From Bradyrhizobium sp. (lineage in GTDB: Bacteria > Pseudomonadota > Alphaproteobacteria > Rhizobiales > Xanthobacteraceae): a stretch of 64,000 nucleotides of DNA. Shown piece after piece: positions 38,354-46,566 of the stretch. The stretch spans positions 1 through 64,000 of the forward strand of contig NZ_JAURXB010000123.1 in NCBI RefSeq assembly GCF_030654605.1, in the 5' to 3' direction. A model generated the notes under the pieces. It was given only the letters and a program-made list of their open reading frames with translations, had not been told where the DNA came from and did no database searches. Position 1 is the first letter of the stretch, and each line of letters opens with the position of its first letter. Both the position numbers and the translations under genes were made by a program.

Positions 38354-38830
38354 ATGATACCGGTCGACGCCCTTGACCTGAAAATCCTCGCCGCGCTGCA
38401 GGAGGACGGCCGCCTCACCAACCAGCAGCTGGCCGATGTCGCGGGCCTGTCGGCCTCGCAATGCTCGCGGCGGCGGATGCGGCTGGAGGAGGAGAAGGTG
38501 ATCGCGGGCTATCACGCCGACCTGGCCGGCGAAGCGCTCGGCTTCAACGTCATCGCCTTCATCCACATCACGCTGGCGACCCATTCGCCCGACAACGCCA
38601 AACGGTTTCGCGCGCTGGTCAACCGCGTCGACGATATCCAGGAGGCCTATTCCCTGACCGGCGACGCCGACTATCTGCTGAAGGCGGTGCTGCGCGACCT
38701 CAAGAGCCTGTCGGATATCGTCAACAACGTGCTGATGCCGCACCAGAGCGTGGCCCATGTGCGCTCCTCGATCGTGCTGGACCGCCTGAAGGAAAGCGGC
38801 AGGCTGCCGCTCAAGGTGTTGGCACGGTGA
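38354..38830 (+). CDS. Lrp/AsnC family transcriptional regulator
   Basis: 158 residues. N-terminal winged HTH (ALDLKILAALQEDGRLTNQQ, SASQCSRRRMRLEEEKVI) and a C-terminal RAM ligand domain (AYSLTGDADYLLKAV). Divergent from hppD, which makes it the likely tyrosine/phenylalanine-responsive regulator of that gene. The ATG at 38354 fits the family start; an earlier frame extension to 38285 is not conserved. Confidence 0.9.
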   Translation: MIPVDALDLKILAALQEDGRLTNQQLADVAGLSASQCSRRRMRLEEEKVIAGYHADLAGEALGFNVIAFIHITLATHSPDNAKRFRALVNRVDDIQEAYSLTGDADYLLKAVLRDLKSLSDIVNNVLMPHQSVAHVRSSIVLDRLKESGRLPLKVLAR

Positions 38831-38927
38831 ATTTGCGGCGCATGGCCGGAATCGAGGGAGATTCGGCATTTCGAATCGGGGCCCGGATTTGCGATGATCT
38901 GCCCGCTCCAACCGAACGGGACCACCC

Positions 38928-39239
38928 ATGGCGCTGCAACTCCGGCCGAACTGCGAATATTGCGACAAGGACCTGCCGCCGAATTCGACGGAAGCGCGGA
39001 TCTGTTCCTACGAGTGCACGTTCTGCGCGGATTGCGTCGAGACCAGACTGCATAATGTGTGCCCGAACTGCGGCGGCGGATTTGCGCCGCGGCCGATCCG
39101 GCCGGCGACCGAGCGGCGGCCGGGCGTGTGCGTGGCGAAACATCCGCCGTCGGACAAGCGTGTGCATCTCAAATACAGCATCGAGGATGTCGCGGCGCAT
39201 TCGGCGAAGTTGAAGGATATTGCGCCGGAAGAGCGCTAG
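38928..39239 (+). CDS. DUF1272 small zinc-ribbon-like protein
   Basis: 103 residues with the DUF1272 cysteine set CEYC, CSYECTFCADC and CPNCGGG, ten cysteines or so that could bind two zinc ions in RING-like fashion. Function unknown. It is a separate unit 97 bp after the Lrp gene, with a family A repeat just behind it. Confidence 0.88.
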   Translation: MALQLRPNCEYCDKDLPPNSTEARICSYECTFCADCVETRLHNVCPNCGGGFAPRPIRPATERRPGVCVAKHPPSDKRVHLKYSIEDVAAHSAKLKDIAPEER

Positions 39240-39244
39240 CACCC

Positions 39245-39366
39245 TCGTCGTCCCTGCGAACGCAGGGACCCATACCGCGTTGTCCTCTCGGTCAAGGCGG
39301 CATGTCCAAAACCGCACGTAACACGACGGCCGGTGGTTATGGGTCCCTGCGTTCGCAGGGACGACG
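39245..39366. repeat. Paired-palindrome intergenic repeat, family A
   Basis: Standard copy between the convergent DUF1272 and fahA genes, 12 nt from the fahA stop. Confidence 0.87.
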
Positions 39367-39378
39367 CGATAGAGCGCC

Positions 39379-40653
39379 CTAACCCGCAGCCATGATCGTC
39401 CCTTCAACCTCGCCAAACCCGACGCGAAATCCGTCGCCCTGGCACCAGCCGCGCATCACGAGTGAGTCGCCGTCTTCGAGGAACGTCCTGCTGACGCCGC
39501 TGGCGAGTTCGACCGGCTCGCTGCCGTTCCAGCTGATTTCCAGCAAGGACCCGCGCTGATCCTTCTCCGGCCCGCTGATGGTGCCGCTCCCCAGGAGATC
39601 GCCGACATTCATGGCGCAGCCGCTCGAGGCGTGGTGCACCAGTTGCTGCACCGACGACCAGTACATGTATTTGAAATTGGTGCGGCAGATCGTGGCGGCC
39701 TCGTTCATTGTTGCTGCGCGCAAGGACACGTCGAGCTGCAGGTCGTAGTTGTGGGGCTGGGTCTGCTGCAGATACGGCAGCGGCACCGGGTCCTGCACCG
39801 GACCCGGCACGCCAAACGGCTCCAGCGCCTCGCGGGTCACGATCCACGGGCTGATCGAGGTGGCAAACGCCTTGGCCTGGAACGGACCGAGCGGCACATA
39901 TTCCCATTGCTGGATATCGCGCGCGCTCCAGTCGTTCAGAATGACGAAGCCGAAGATCATCGCCTCGGCCTGCCTCTCGCTCAGCATCTCGCCCATCACC
40001 GACGGCTGGCCGATCACGACGCCCATCTCCAGCTCGAAATCGAGCCGCTTGCACGGCGCGAAGCTCGGCACCTCCGCGCCCGGCGGCTTGAGCTGGCCGC
40101 GCGGCCGGCGCACTTTCGTGCCGGACACCACGACCGTCGAGGCGCGGCCGTTATAGGCGATCGGCATGTGCAGCCAGTTCGGCTGCAGCGCGTTGTCCTT
40201 GCCGCGGAACATGACGCCGACATTGGTGGCGTGCTCTTTCGACGAATAGAAATCGGTGTAACCGGCCACCGCGATCGGCAGATGCAGGTTGACGTCCGCC
40301 CTCGGCGCCAGCGCGCCGGCGCGCAATATCTTGTTGTCGCGCAGCTGCGGATTGTCGTGGCGCAACAACTCGCTGATCCGCGCCCGCGTCCGCGACCACA
40401 GTTTCGGGCCCAGCGCCATGAAGGCATTGAGCGAGCCTTGCGCGAACACGTCGAAGGCGGGCGAAAGATCGAGCAGTCCTTCGGACTCCAGCACGGCGAG
40501 ATCGAGCACGAAGTCGCCGATCGCGACCCCGACGCGGGGCGCGGGCGCGGCCGATGTCGAGAACACGCCATAGGGGAGATTCTGGATCGGGAAGTCGGAA
40601 GCGGGGTCGACCGCGATGAAGGAGCGGAGGGAGGGATCGTTGGGGTGAGGCAT
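39379..40653 (-). CDS. fahA: Fumarylacetoacetase
   Basis: 424 residues, full-length FAH. Hydrolyses 4-fumarylacetoacetate to fumarate and acetoacetate, the last step of tyrosine catabolism. N-terminal SH3-like domain (LPYGVF, RVGVAIGDFVLDL), then the catalytic fold with DFYSSKEHATNVG, the metal-binding DFELEMGVVIG (Glu, Asp ligands), NDWSARDIQQWEYVPLGPFQAK and SGTISGPE. Downstream gene of the hmg operon, separated from hmgA by a 214-bp gap with a nested hairpin. Confidence 0.96.
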   Translation of the reverse strand: MPHPNDPSLRSFIAVDPASDFPIQNLPYGVFSTSAAPAPRVGVAIGDFVLDLAVLESEGLLDLSPAFDVFAQGSLNAFMALGPKLWSRTRARISELLRHDNPQLRDNKILRAGALAPRADVNLHLPIAVAGYTDFYSSKEHATNVGVMFRGKDNALQPNWLHMPIAYNGRASTVVVSGTKVRRPRGQLKPPGAEVPSFAPCKRLDFELEMGVVIGQPSVMGEMLSERQAEAMIFGFVILNDWSARDIQQWEYVPLGPFQAKAFATSISPWIVTREALEPFGVPGPVQDPVPLPYLQQTQPHNYDLQLDVSLRAATMNEAATICRTNFKYMYWSSVQQLVHHASSGCAMNVGDLLGSGTISGPEKDQRGSLLEISWNGSEPVELASGVSRTFLEDGDSLVMRGWCQGDGFRVGFGEVEGTIMAAG

Positions 40654-40700
40654 CGTGATTCCGATGTGCGATTTGAACGTTACCGCAGCTGCGCTTCTTC

Positions 40701-40863
40701 ACCCTCCCCTGGAGGGGGAGGGTCGACGCGACTGCAAGGAGCGGCGGGGTGGGGTGACAGTCTCTCATCTCGAACGGTGTCCAAGCCGAGAGACTGTCAC
40801 CCCACCCCGTCCCGCATTTCGCTGCGCTCAATGCGAGCCGACCCTCCCCCTCCAGGGGAGGGT
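40701..40863. repeat. Nested perfect inverted repeat between hmgA and fahA, family D
   Basis: Outer arms 40701-40725 and 40839-40863 are exact 25-bp reverse complements; inner arms 40746-40766 and 40788-40808 are exact 21-bp reverse complements. The first outer arm is itself a palindrome (CCCTCCCC...GGGGAGGG). In RNA the whole would fold to one long interrupted hairpin inside the hmgA-fahA transcript. Confidence 0.92.
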
Positions 40864-40867
40864 AAGA

Positions 40868-42214
40868 CTAGGGCTTGTTCGGATCGAAGCGCTTTTCCAG
40901 TCCCTTCCAGCAATCGGCGTAGTCGTCCTGCAGCGTCGCGGAGGTCGCGGCATGCGTCGTGATGCGCTGCGGGAAGCGGGTTTCGAACATGAAGGCCATG
41001 GTGCCGGTCAGCTTGACCGGCTTCAATTCGCCGTTGCTGGCGTGGTCGAAGGCCTCGCGGTCCGGGCCGTGCGGCAGCATCATATTGTGCAGGCTGATGC
41101 CGCCCGGGACAAATCCCTGCGGCTTGGCGTCGTAGACGCCGTAGATCAGGCCCATGAACTCCGACATGATGTTCATGTGATACCACGGCGGACGGAAGGT
41201 GTTGTCCGCCACCATCCAGCGCTCCGGGAAAATCACGAAGTCGATATTGGCGGTGCCGGGGGTTTCCGACGGCGCCGTCAGCACCGTGAAGATCGACGGA
41301 TCGGGGTGGTCGAAACCGATGGCGCCGACCGGCGAGAAGGTGCGCAGATCGTATTTGTACGGCGCGTAATTGCCGTGCCAGGCGACGACGTCGATCGGCG
41401 AATGCGGCAGCGTGGTCTTGAACAGCTGCCCGCCCCACTTCACGAACAGCTCGGTCGGCGTGTCCTTGTCCTCATAGGCCGCGACCGGGGTGAGGAAGTC
41501 GCGCGCATTGGCGAGGCAGTTGGCGCCGATCGGCCCGCGCTCCGGCAGCGTGAAGGCGCCGCCGTAGTTCTCGCAGAGATAGCCGCGCGCCGGGCCGCCA
41601 GACAGTTCGACCCGGAACTTGACGCCGCGCGGGATCACCACGATTTCCGCGGGCTCGGCGTCGATCCTTCCGAACTCGGTGACGAAGCGCAGGCCGCCCT
41701 GCTGCGGCACGAACATCATCTCGCCGTCGGCATTGTAGAAATGCTGGTCGACCATCGACTGAGTGATCAGGAAGACATGCGCGGCCATGCCGGCTTGCGT
41801 GTTGGCGTCGCCCGCCGTGGTCATGGTCTGCACGCCCTGCAGGAAGGTCATGTCGGTCTTCGGGATCGGCGCGGGGTCCCAGCGCAACTGCTCGATCGAC
41901 AATTCCTGCTCGTGGCATGGCGCGGTGCGCCACAGCCCGGCATCGACCTTGGCGAAGCGGCCGGAGTGTTTTACCGACGGCCGGATGCGATAGAGCCAGG
42001 AGCGCTCGTTGCTGCCGCGCGGAGCCGTGAACGGCGAGCCGGACAGTTGCTCGGCGTAGAGCCCGTAGGCACAGCGCTGCGGCGAGTTGCGCCCGATCGG
42101 CAATGCGCCTGATAGCGCCTCGGTCTCGAAACTGTTGCCGAAGCCGGACATGTAGCCCGGCGTGATGTTGAGGGAGCTGCGGCCGATCACATCAGGCGAA
42201 GTGTTGATATTCAT
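40868..42214 (-). CDS. hmgA: Homogentisate 1,2-dioxygenase
   Basis: 448 residues, full length. Opens homogentisate to maleylacetoacetate with Fe(II). N-terminal [19 protein letters not shown] is diagnostic; iron ligand region [12 protein letters not shown] (His, Glu) and MLPHGPD (His) are intact. The ATG at 42214 has AAGGAGG with 6 nt spacing; the ATG at 42220 abuts that site and is unlikely. Two nt after the stop of the MBL gene. Maleylacetoacetate isomerase is not in the window. Confidence 0.96.
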   Translation of the reverse strand: MNINTSPDVIGRSSLNITPGYMSGFGNSFETEALSGALPIGRNSPQRCAYGLYAEQLSGSPFTAPRGSNERSWLYRIRPSVKHSGRFAKVDAGLWRTAPCHEQELSIEQLRWDPAPIPKTDMTFLQGVQTMTTAGDANTQAGMAAHVFLITQSMVDQHFYNADGEMMFVPQQGGLRFVTEFGRIDAEPAEIVVIPRGVKFRVELSGGPARGYLCENYGGAFTLPERGPIGANCLANARDFLTPVAAYEDKDTPTELFVKWGGQLFKTTLPHSPIDVVAWHGNYAPYKYDLRTFSPVGAIGFDHPDPSIFTVLTAPSETPGTANIDFVIFPERWMVADNTFRPPWYHMNIMSEFMGLIYGVYDAKPQGFVPGGISLHNMMLPHGPDREAFDHASNGELKPVKLTGTMAFMFETRFPQRITTHAATSATLQDDYADCWKGLEKRFDPNKP

Positions 42215-42216
42215 GG

Positions 42217-43170
42217 TCATCCTCCTTGGAGCGCGGCCCACATTTCCTGGTCGCGTTTGTCGGTCCAGATCACGGGATCGTCGATCCCCGAGGCTTCGTC
42301 GAAGGCGCGCGAGACGTTGAATGGCAGGCAATGCTCGTAAATGGCAAAGCTGGAGAATTTCGGGTCCATCACCTCGCGGGTCGACGCCATCGTTTCCTTG
42401 AGATTGCGGCCCCTGGCGACCGCCGATTCGGCCGCACCATAGAGCGACGTCACGAAATCGCGCGTCATCGCGATGGCGTCGCGGCCCGTCGACACGCCCT
42501 TCAGCGCATCGCCGCGGCCCGGCGCGATGGCCTTGGGATTGAAGGAGCGGATTTCGTTCAGCGTCATGGGCCATTCGCGCAAATGCGCGTCGCCGCAATA
42601 GCAGGCCGAATGATATTCGATCAGATCGCCGGAGAACATCACCTCGGCATCCGGCACCCAGGCGACGATGTCGCCGGAGGTATGTCCCGCGCCGAGCTGC
42701 ATCAGCCGCACTTCGCGTTTTCCCAGATAGAGCGACATCTCGCCCTCGAACGTCAGCGTCGGCCAGGTCAGGCCGGGAATGCTCTGCGCATCCTGGAACA
42801 GCCGCGGAAAGCGGCCGTATTCCGAATCCCAATCCTGCTGCCCGCGCTCCTCGACCAGCCGATAGGTTTCCGACGACGCGATCACGGCTTGCGCCTTGTA
42901 GGCAGAGGCACCGAGCACGCGCACCGCGTGGTAATGCGACAGCACGACATATTTGATCGGCTTGTCGGTGACCGTGCGCACCCGCTCGATCACCTTGTTC
43001 GCCATCGCCGGCGTCGCCTGGGCATCGAACACGATGCAGCCGTCGTCGCCGACGATGACAGCGGAATTGGGATCGCCCTCGGCGGTGAAAGCATAGAGAT
43101 CGGTGCCGATCTCGGAGAAGGTGATCTTCTTCTCCGCCATGTCGGTCGTGGACGCGAAACCTTTGGCCAT
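42217..43170 (-). CDS. Metallo-beta-lactamase-fold protein with degenerate metal site
   Basis: 317 residues. The fold is clear ([46 protein letters not shown]), but the HxHxDH motif reads HYHAVR, losing the Asp and third His, and the final PGHG is PGRG. So at most part of a two-metal site remains. ATG with AAGGGAA upstream; it abuts hmgA. The tight link to hmgA suggests a thioester or lactone side step or a non-catalytic role in the homogentisate pathway. Confidence 0.85.
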   Translation of the reverse strand: MAKGFASTTDMAEKKITFSEIGTDLYAFTAEGDPNSAVIVGDDGCIVFDAQATPAMANKVIERVRTVTDKPIKYVVLSHYHAVRVLGASAYKAQAVIASSETYRLVEERGQQDWDSEYGRFPRLFQDAQSIPGLTWPTLTFEGEMSLYLGKREVRLMQLGAGHTSGDIVAWVPDAEVMFSGDLIEYHSACYCGDAHLREWPMTLNEIRSFNPKAIAPGRGDALKGVSTGRDAIAMTRDFVTSLYGAAESAVARGRNLKETMASTREVMDPKFSSFAIYEHCLPFNVSRAFDEASGIDDPVIWTDKRDQEMWAALQGG

Positions 43171-43203
43171 TAGTTCGATTTCCCTTTGCGAAAACTCACA
43201 GCT

Positions 43204-43309
43204 GTCATCGCCCGGCTTGACCGGGCGACCCAGTATTCCAGAGGCGCCAGCGATAGAGCCGAGAAGCCGCGGCGTACTGGATCGCCCGGTCAAGCCGGGC
43301 GACGACAGT
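43204..43309. repeat. Paired-palindrome intergenic repeat, family C
   Basis: CATCGCCCGGCTTGACCGGG and partner arms, inside the hmg operon between the DUF2783 and MBL genes, so it would be transcribed. Confidence 0.88.
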
Positions 43310-43376
43310 TTTTGTTGTGGCAAACATCTTGCCAAACCCCGGCCTCTTCATAACAGCGGTTTTGGGCATGCTCATA

Positions 43377-43625
43377 TCACTGTTGCTGTTGTTGCTGTTG
43401 TTGCTGTTGTTGCTGTTGTTGCTGACTGGCATCCACCATCCGCCGCTGCGCCAGCACAATCGCCTCGCGCAGCACGTCGAGATCGCCGATGTGATTGGCG
43501 AGGATCAACACCAGCGCGGCGTCGAGATCGGCGCTCTGCTCATCGCTCAAGCCGCGATGGGCCTCGACCACGGCGCGAAACGCATCGTCCGGCCTGGCGA
43601 AATTCGAACTGGTGGACAATGCCAT
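43377..43625 (-). CDS. DUF2783 protein with C-terminal polyglutamine tail
   Basis: 82 residues. Residues 1-67 match DUF2783 (FRAVVEAHRGLSDEQSADLD, LVLILANHIGDLDVLREAI); residues 68-82 are fifteen consecutive glutamines encoded by an almost perfect CAG/CAA 9-bp repeat. Nine nt after the flavin monooxygenase, so translated with it. The domain is predicted helical and may be a small partner of the monooxygenase. The tail is unusual for the family as I know it. Confidence 0.88.
   Translation of the reverse strand: MALSTSSNFARPDDAFRAVVEAHRGLSDEQSADLDAALVLILANHIGDLDVLREAIVLAQRRMVDASQQQQQQQQQQQQQQQ
43380..43424. repeat. Trinucleotide microsatellite coding for polyglutamine
   Basis: Fifteen codons of CTG/TTG on the plus strand, arranged as near-exact 9-bp TTGTTGCTG units. 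Unit gain or loss keeps the reading frame. Confidence 0.95.
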
Positions 43626-43634
43626 ATCGAAACC

Positions 43635-45251
43635 TCAGTTGTGACCGGCGGCGCGCGCCAGCGCGGCGTCGAGCGCTGCGCGGGTCGGCCGCCGGAAGCG
43701 CGCCGCGACATAGCCGTCGGGGCGCAGCAGATAGGCGGTGCCGGGCTCGGCATCGTAGCGGGCGGCGAGCAGGCCCGCGGAATCGGAAAGCCCGTCATGA
43801 CCGCCGATACGGATCACGCCGACGCCATCGGGAGCCTCAACATCGGCGCCATTGGCGAATTCGAGCAGCGTGAAGCGCTTTCCTGTCCTGATGAAGGCGT
43901 CGGTCAGATAGAGGCAATCGCCTGACGGCGCAGCCACCGGCGCGTCCGGCATCGAAGCGCCCGGCCGCGGGCCCCCGCGCCACACCTCGGCATCGGATGT
44001 CGACAATGGCGTCTCGTAGACCGACGGCACCGACAGCCGTCCGCCATTGACCATGCGCTTGCCGAATTCGGTTTCCCTGGCCAGCGACAGCACGGCCTTG
44101 CGCAGCCTCGCTTCCTGGTGCGAATTGGGGGCCATGAAATCGGTCGAGCGGGTCGATTCGCGGATGTTCTCGTCGGCCGCAGCACTGCGCTCGATGTGAT
44201 AGCTCTCGAGCAGCGCTTCCGGCGAAGTCTTCCTCAGCACACGATCGAGTTTCCAGGCGAGATTTTCGGCGTCCTCGAGACCCGAATTGGCGCCGCGGGC
44301 GCCGAATGGCGAAACCTGATGGGCGGCGTCACCGGCAAAGACCACGCGGCCATGGACGAATTTGTCCATCCGGCGGCACTGGAATTTGTAGATCGAGATC
44401 CATTCGAAGTCGAATGCGTCATGCCCGAGCATGCGCGCGATCCGCGGCCGCACGTTCTCCGGCTGCTTTTCGAGCGCCGGATCCGCAAACCGGCTGAGTT
44501 GCAGATCGATCCGCCAGATATCGTCCGGCTGCTTGTGCAGCAGCGCCGAGCGGCCGGCGTGGAACGGCGGGTCGAACCAGAACCAGCGTTCGGTCGGGAA
44601 TGCCGCCGTCATCTTGACGTCGGCGATCAGGAACTGGTCCTCGAATACTTTTCCGGCGAATTCCGCGCCGACCATCTGCCGCAGCGACGAACGCGCGCCG
44701 TCGCAGGCGACGACGAAATCGGCCTGAATCCGGTAGGGTCCGTCCGGCGTCTCGACCGTCAGCACCGCATGATCGTTGCGCTGCTCCAGCCCGGTCACCT
44801 TGTTGCGCCAGCGCAGGTCGACGCCGGCCAATTCCTGCACCCGGTCCACCAGATAGGCTTCGGCATAGAATTGCTGCAGGTTGATGAAGGCGGGCCGCTT
44901 GTGGCCCTCCTCCGGCAGCAGGTTGAATTGATAGAGCTGCGAGGCACCATGAAAGATCTTGCCGACGCTCCAGACCACGCCCTTGTCGACCATGCGCTGG
45001 CCGATGCCGAGCCGGTCCCAATATTCCAGCGAGCGTTTCGAGAAGCAGATTGCGCGCGAGCCCTCGCCGATCCGGTCGGCATCGTCGAGCAGCACGACGG
45101 ACTGGCCGCGCTGCGCCAGATCGATCGCCAGCGACAGTCCGACCGGTCCGGCGCCGACCACCACGATCGAGTGACGCGCGGCATCGCCCGCAGCCCGATC
45201 CTGATCGGAGTGACGATGGTAACCGAACTGGATTTTCGACGGCTGCGCCAT
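43635..45251 (-). CDS. FAD-dependent aromatic monooxygenase (MhpA/MhaA-like)
   Basis: 538 residues of the class A flavoprotein hydroxylase group. GAGPVG (34-39) binds FAD, DG near residue 185 is the DG motif, FAGDAAHQVSPFGARGANSG is the GD motif, and a thioredoxin-like C-terminal domain follows residue 400. Hydroxylates a phenolic ring using NAD(P)H and O2. Placement at the head of the hmgA operon suggests it makes homogentisate, for instance from 3-hydroxyphenylacetate as MhaA does. The divergent MarR gene probably controls it. Confidence 0.88.
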   Translation of the reverse strand: MAQPSKIQFGYHRHSDQDRAAGDAARHSIVVVGAGPVGLSLAIDLAQRGQSVVLLDDADRIGEGSRAICFSKRSLEYWDRLGIGQRMVDKGVVWSVGKIFHGASQLYQFNLLPEEGHKRPAFINLQQFYAEAYLVDRVQELAGVDLRWRNKVTGLEQRNDHAVLTVETPDGPYRIQADFVVACDGARSSLRQMVGAEFAGKVFEDQFLIADVKMTAAFPTERWFWFDPPFHAGRSALLHKQPDDIWRIDLQLSRFADPALEKQPENVRPRIARMLGHDAFDFEWISIYKFQCRRMDKFVHGRVVFAGDAAHQVSPFGARGANSGLEDAENLAWKLDRVLRKTSPEALLESYHIERSAAADENIRESTRSTDFMAPNSHQEARLRKAVLSLARETEFGKRMVNGGRLSVPSVYETPLSTSDAEVWRGGPRPGASMPDAPVAAPSGDCLYLTDAFIRTGKRFTLLEFANGADVEAPDGVGVIRIGGHDGLSDSAGLLAARYDAEPGTAYLLRPDGYVAARFRRPTRAALDAALARAAGHN

Positions 45252-45347
45252 GCGCTCAACTGGTTCTGGCCAATGGCCGGGATGCCGGCTATGATCGTCC
45301 CACTTGCAACCATCTAGACGTCACGCTCGTTCGCCCGTCAACTCAAT

Positions 45348-45923
45348 TTGGAGCGATTTTTGCCAAGAGCGTTTTCAAGCGAAGTGGCTACCGGTTCGCG
45401 CGAAGAAAGCGCGTCTAAAAAAGAAGAAAACGCGTCTAAAAAAAGAGGCTCAAAACTCGACCTCTTCAGGTTCGTGCCGTTCCGGCTGAACCGGCTGGCG
45501 GCCGAGGTCTCCTCCGCGCTCTCGGTCGAGTATCAGGAGCGCTACGGGCTGGACATTCCGGAATGGCGCGTGCTGGCGACGCTCGGTTTCCGCGTTGAGC
45601 CCTGCAGCGCGCAATACATTGCGCACTGCACCCGGACCCACAAATCCACCATCAGCCGCGCCGTCACGGCGCTGATGAAGCGGCAGCTGGTCGAACGCGT
45701 CGAGAACGCCGACGATCGTCGCGAATTTGCGTTGCGCATGACGCGCAAGGGCAAGGCGCTGTACCAGGAACTGATCCCGCGGCTGCTGCGCCGGGAGCAG
45801 GAGATCCTGTCCTGTCTCTCCGTGCAGGAGCGCAAGGATTTTGCGATGCTGCTGGGCAAGATCGAGAACAGCCTCGAGCTGGTGCAGACGGCGAAGGACG
45901 CGGGCGTCAAGGACGCGTATTGA
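45348..45923 (+). CDS. MarR family regulator with repeat-derived N-terminus
   Basis: 191 residues if read from the TTG at 45348. From KLDLFRFVPFRLNRLAAEVS (about residue 36) it is a normal MarR protein with winged helix (TRTHKSTISRAVTALMKRQL, DDRREFALRMT). Residues 7-33 come from a family E dispersed repeat and contain a duplicated heptad EESASKK EENASKK. No start codon has a ribosome-binding site, so the true start is unclear; GTG at 45384 or 45474 are alternatives. Divergent from the monooxygenase, its probable target. Confidence 0.85.
   Translation: MERFLPRAFSSEVATGSREESASKKEENASKKRGSKLDLFRFVPFRLNRLAAEVSSALSVEYQERYGLDIPEWRVLATLGFRVEPCSAQYIAHCTRTHKSTISRAVTALMKRQLVERVENADDRREFALRMTRKGKALYQELIPRLLRREQEILSCLSVQERKDFAMLLGKIENSLELVQTAKDAGVKDAY
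45367..45445. repeat. Dispersed repeat family E, copy 1 (inside the MarR frame)
   Basis: GAGCGTTTTCAAGCGAAGTG, then CTACCGGTTCGCG and two tandem 21-22 bp units at 45402-45422 and 45423-45444 (GAAGAAARCGCGTCTAAAAAA). Copies 2 and 3 lie at 46.5 and 50.2 kb without the tandem unit. Confidence 0.8.
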
Positions 45924-45967
45924 GGACGGGCGTCATGATGCGCAGGCAAGCGCCTCATCCCCCCAGT

Positions 45968-46073
45968 TGTCATCGCCCGGCTCGACCGGGCGACCCAGTA
46001 TTCCAGAGACGTCAGCGATAGAGCCGAGAAGCCGCGGCGTACTGGATCGCCCGGTCAAGCCGGGCGATGACAA
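45968..46073. repeat. Paired-palindrome intergenic repeat, family C
   Basis: Near-identical to the copy at 43.2 kb including the AGCGATAGAGCCGAGAAGCC interior, so the two are recent duplicates or homogenised. Between convergent MarR and RidA genes. Confidence 0.88.
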
Positions 46074-46122
46074 CGGAGTGGGCCGAAAGGCCGCGGCACA
46101 TTCGTTAAAGTGAGGACTCCCC

Positions 46123-46467
46123 TCACTTCGCCGCCGTCACCACGATTTCCACGATATGCGGCGGTTCGAGCTCGACGCCGAGGCAGGCGCGCATCGGCGG
46201 ATTTTTGCTGTCGACCCATTCGTCCCAGGCGCGGTTCATCTCACCCTTGCGTTTCATGTCGGCGATGTAGACGATCGCCGACAGGATCTTGCTCTTGTCC
46301 GAGCCGCACAGCGCGAGGCTCTCGTCGATACGGGCCAGCGCCCTGGCGCTCTGCTCGTACATCGAGGGCGACACCGGATCGGGCGCCACCGCCACGGTCA
46401 GCACGAGGTCGTCGTGCACGACGGCGCGGCTGCGGGTCGGCGTCAGGCCGGGAAAGCGTGTGATCAT
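46123..46467 (-). CDS. RidA family protein
   Basis: 114 residues of the YjgF/RidA family: FPGLTPTRSRAVVHDDLVLT, LARIDESLALCGSDKSKIL and the end segment MRACLGVELEPPHIVEIVVTA with the Arg that binds the carboxylate of imine substrates. Deaminates reactive enamines/imines; some members act in aromatic catabolism (2-aminomuconate). A GGAG precedes the ATG. Next to the lactonase gene, about 100 bp apart. Confidence 0.9.
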   Translation of the reverse strand: MITRFPGLTPTRSRAVVHDDLVLTVAVAPDPVSPSMYEQSARALARIDESLALCGSDKSKILSAIVYIADMKRKGEMNRAWDEWVDSKNPPMRACLGVELEPPHIVEIVVTAAK

Positions 46468-46490
46468 GGTCAGCTCCGAATTTTTGTTTT

Positions 46491-46563
46491 GACGCGTTTT
46501 CTTGACGCGAACCGGTACCCACCCCGGATCAAGTCCGGGGCAGGCTTTCGCTCGAAAACGCTC
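46491..46563. repeat. Dispersed repeat family E, copy 2
   Basis: Reverse orientation: GACGCGTTTTCTTGACGCGA, ACCGGTACCCACC, then GCTCGAAAACGCTC, with a CCCCGGATCAAGTCCGGGG palindrome inserted between. Confidence 0.78.
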
Positions 46564-46566
46564 TGT

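Noticed and set aside
43317..43925. Plus-strand frame with a polyleucine run
   Set aside because: It is the antisense of the DUF2783 polyglutamine tract and of the monooxygenase; the minus strand has the conserved domains.
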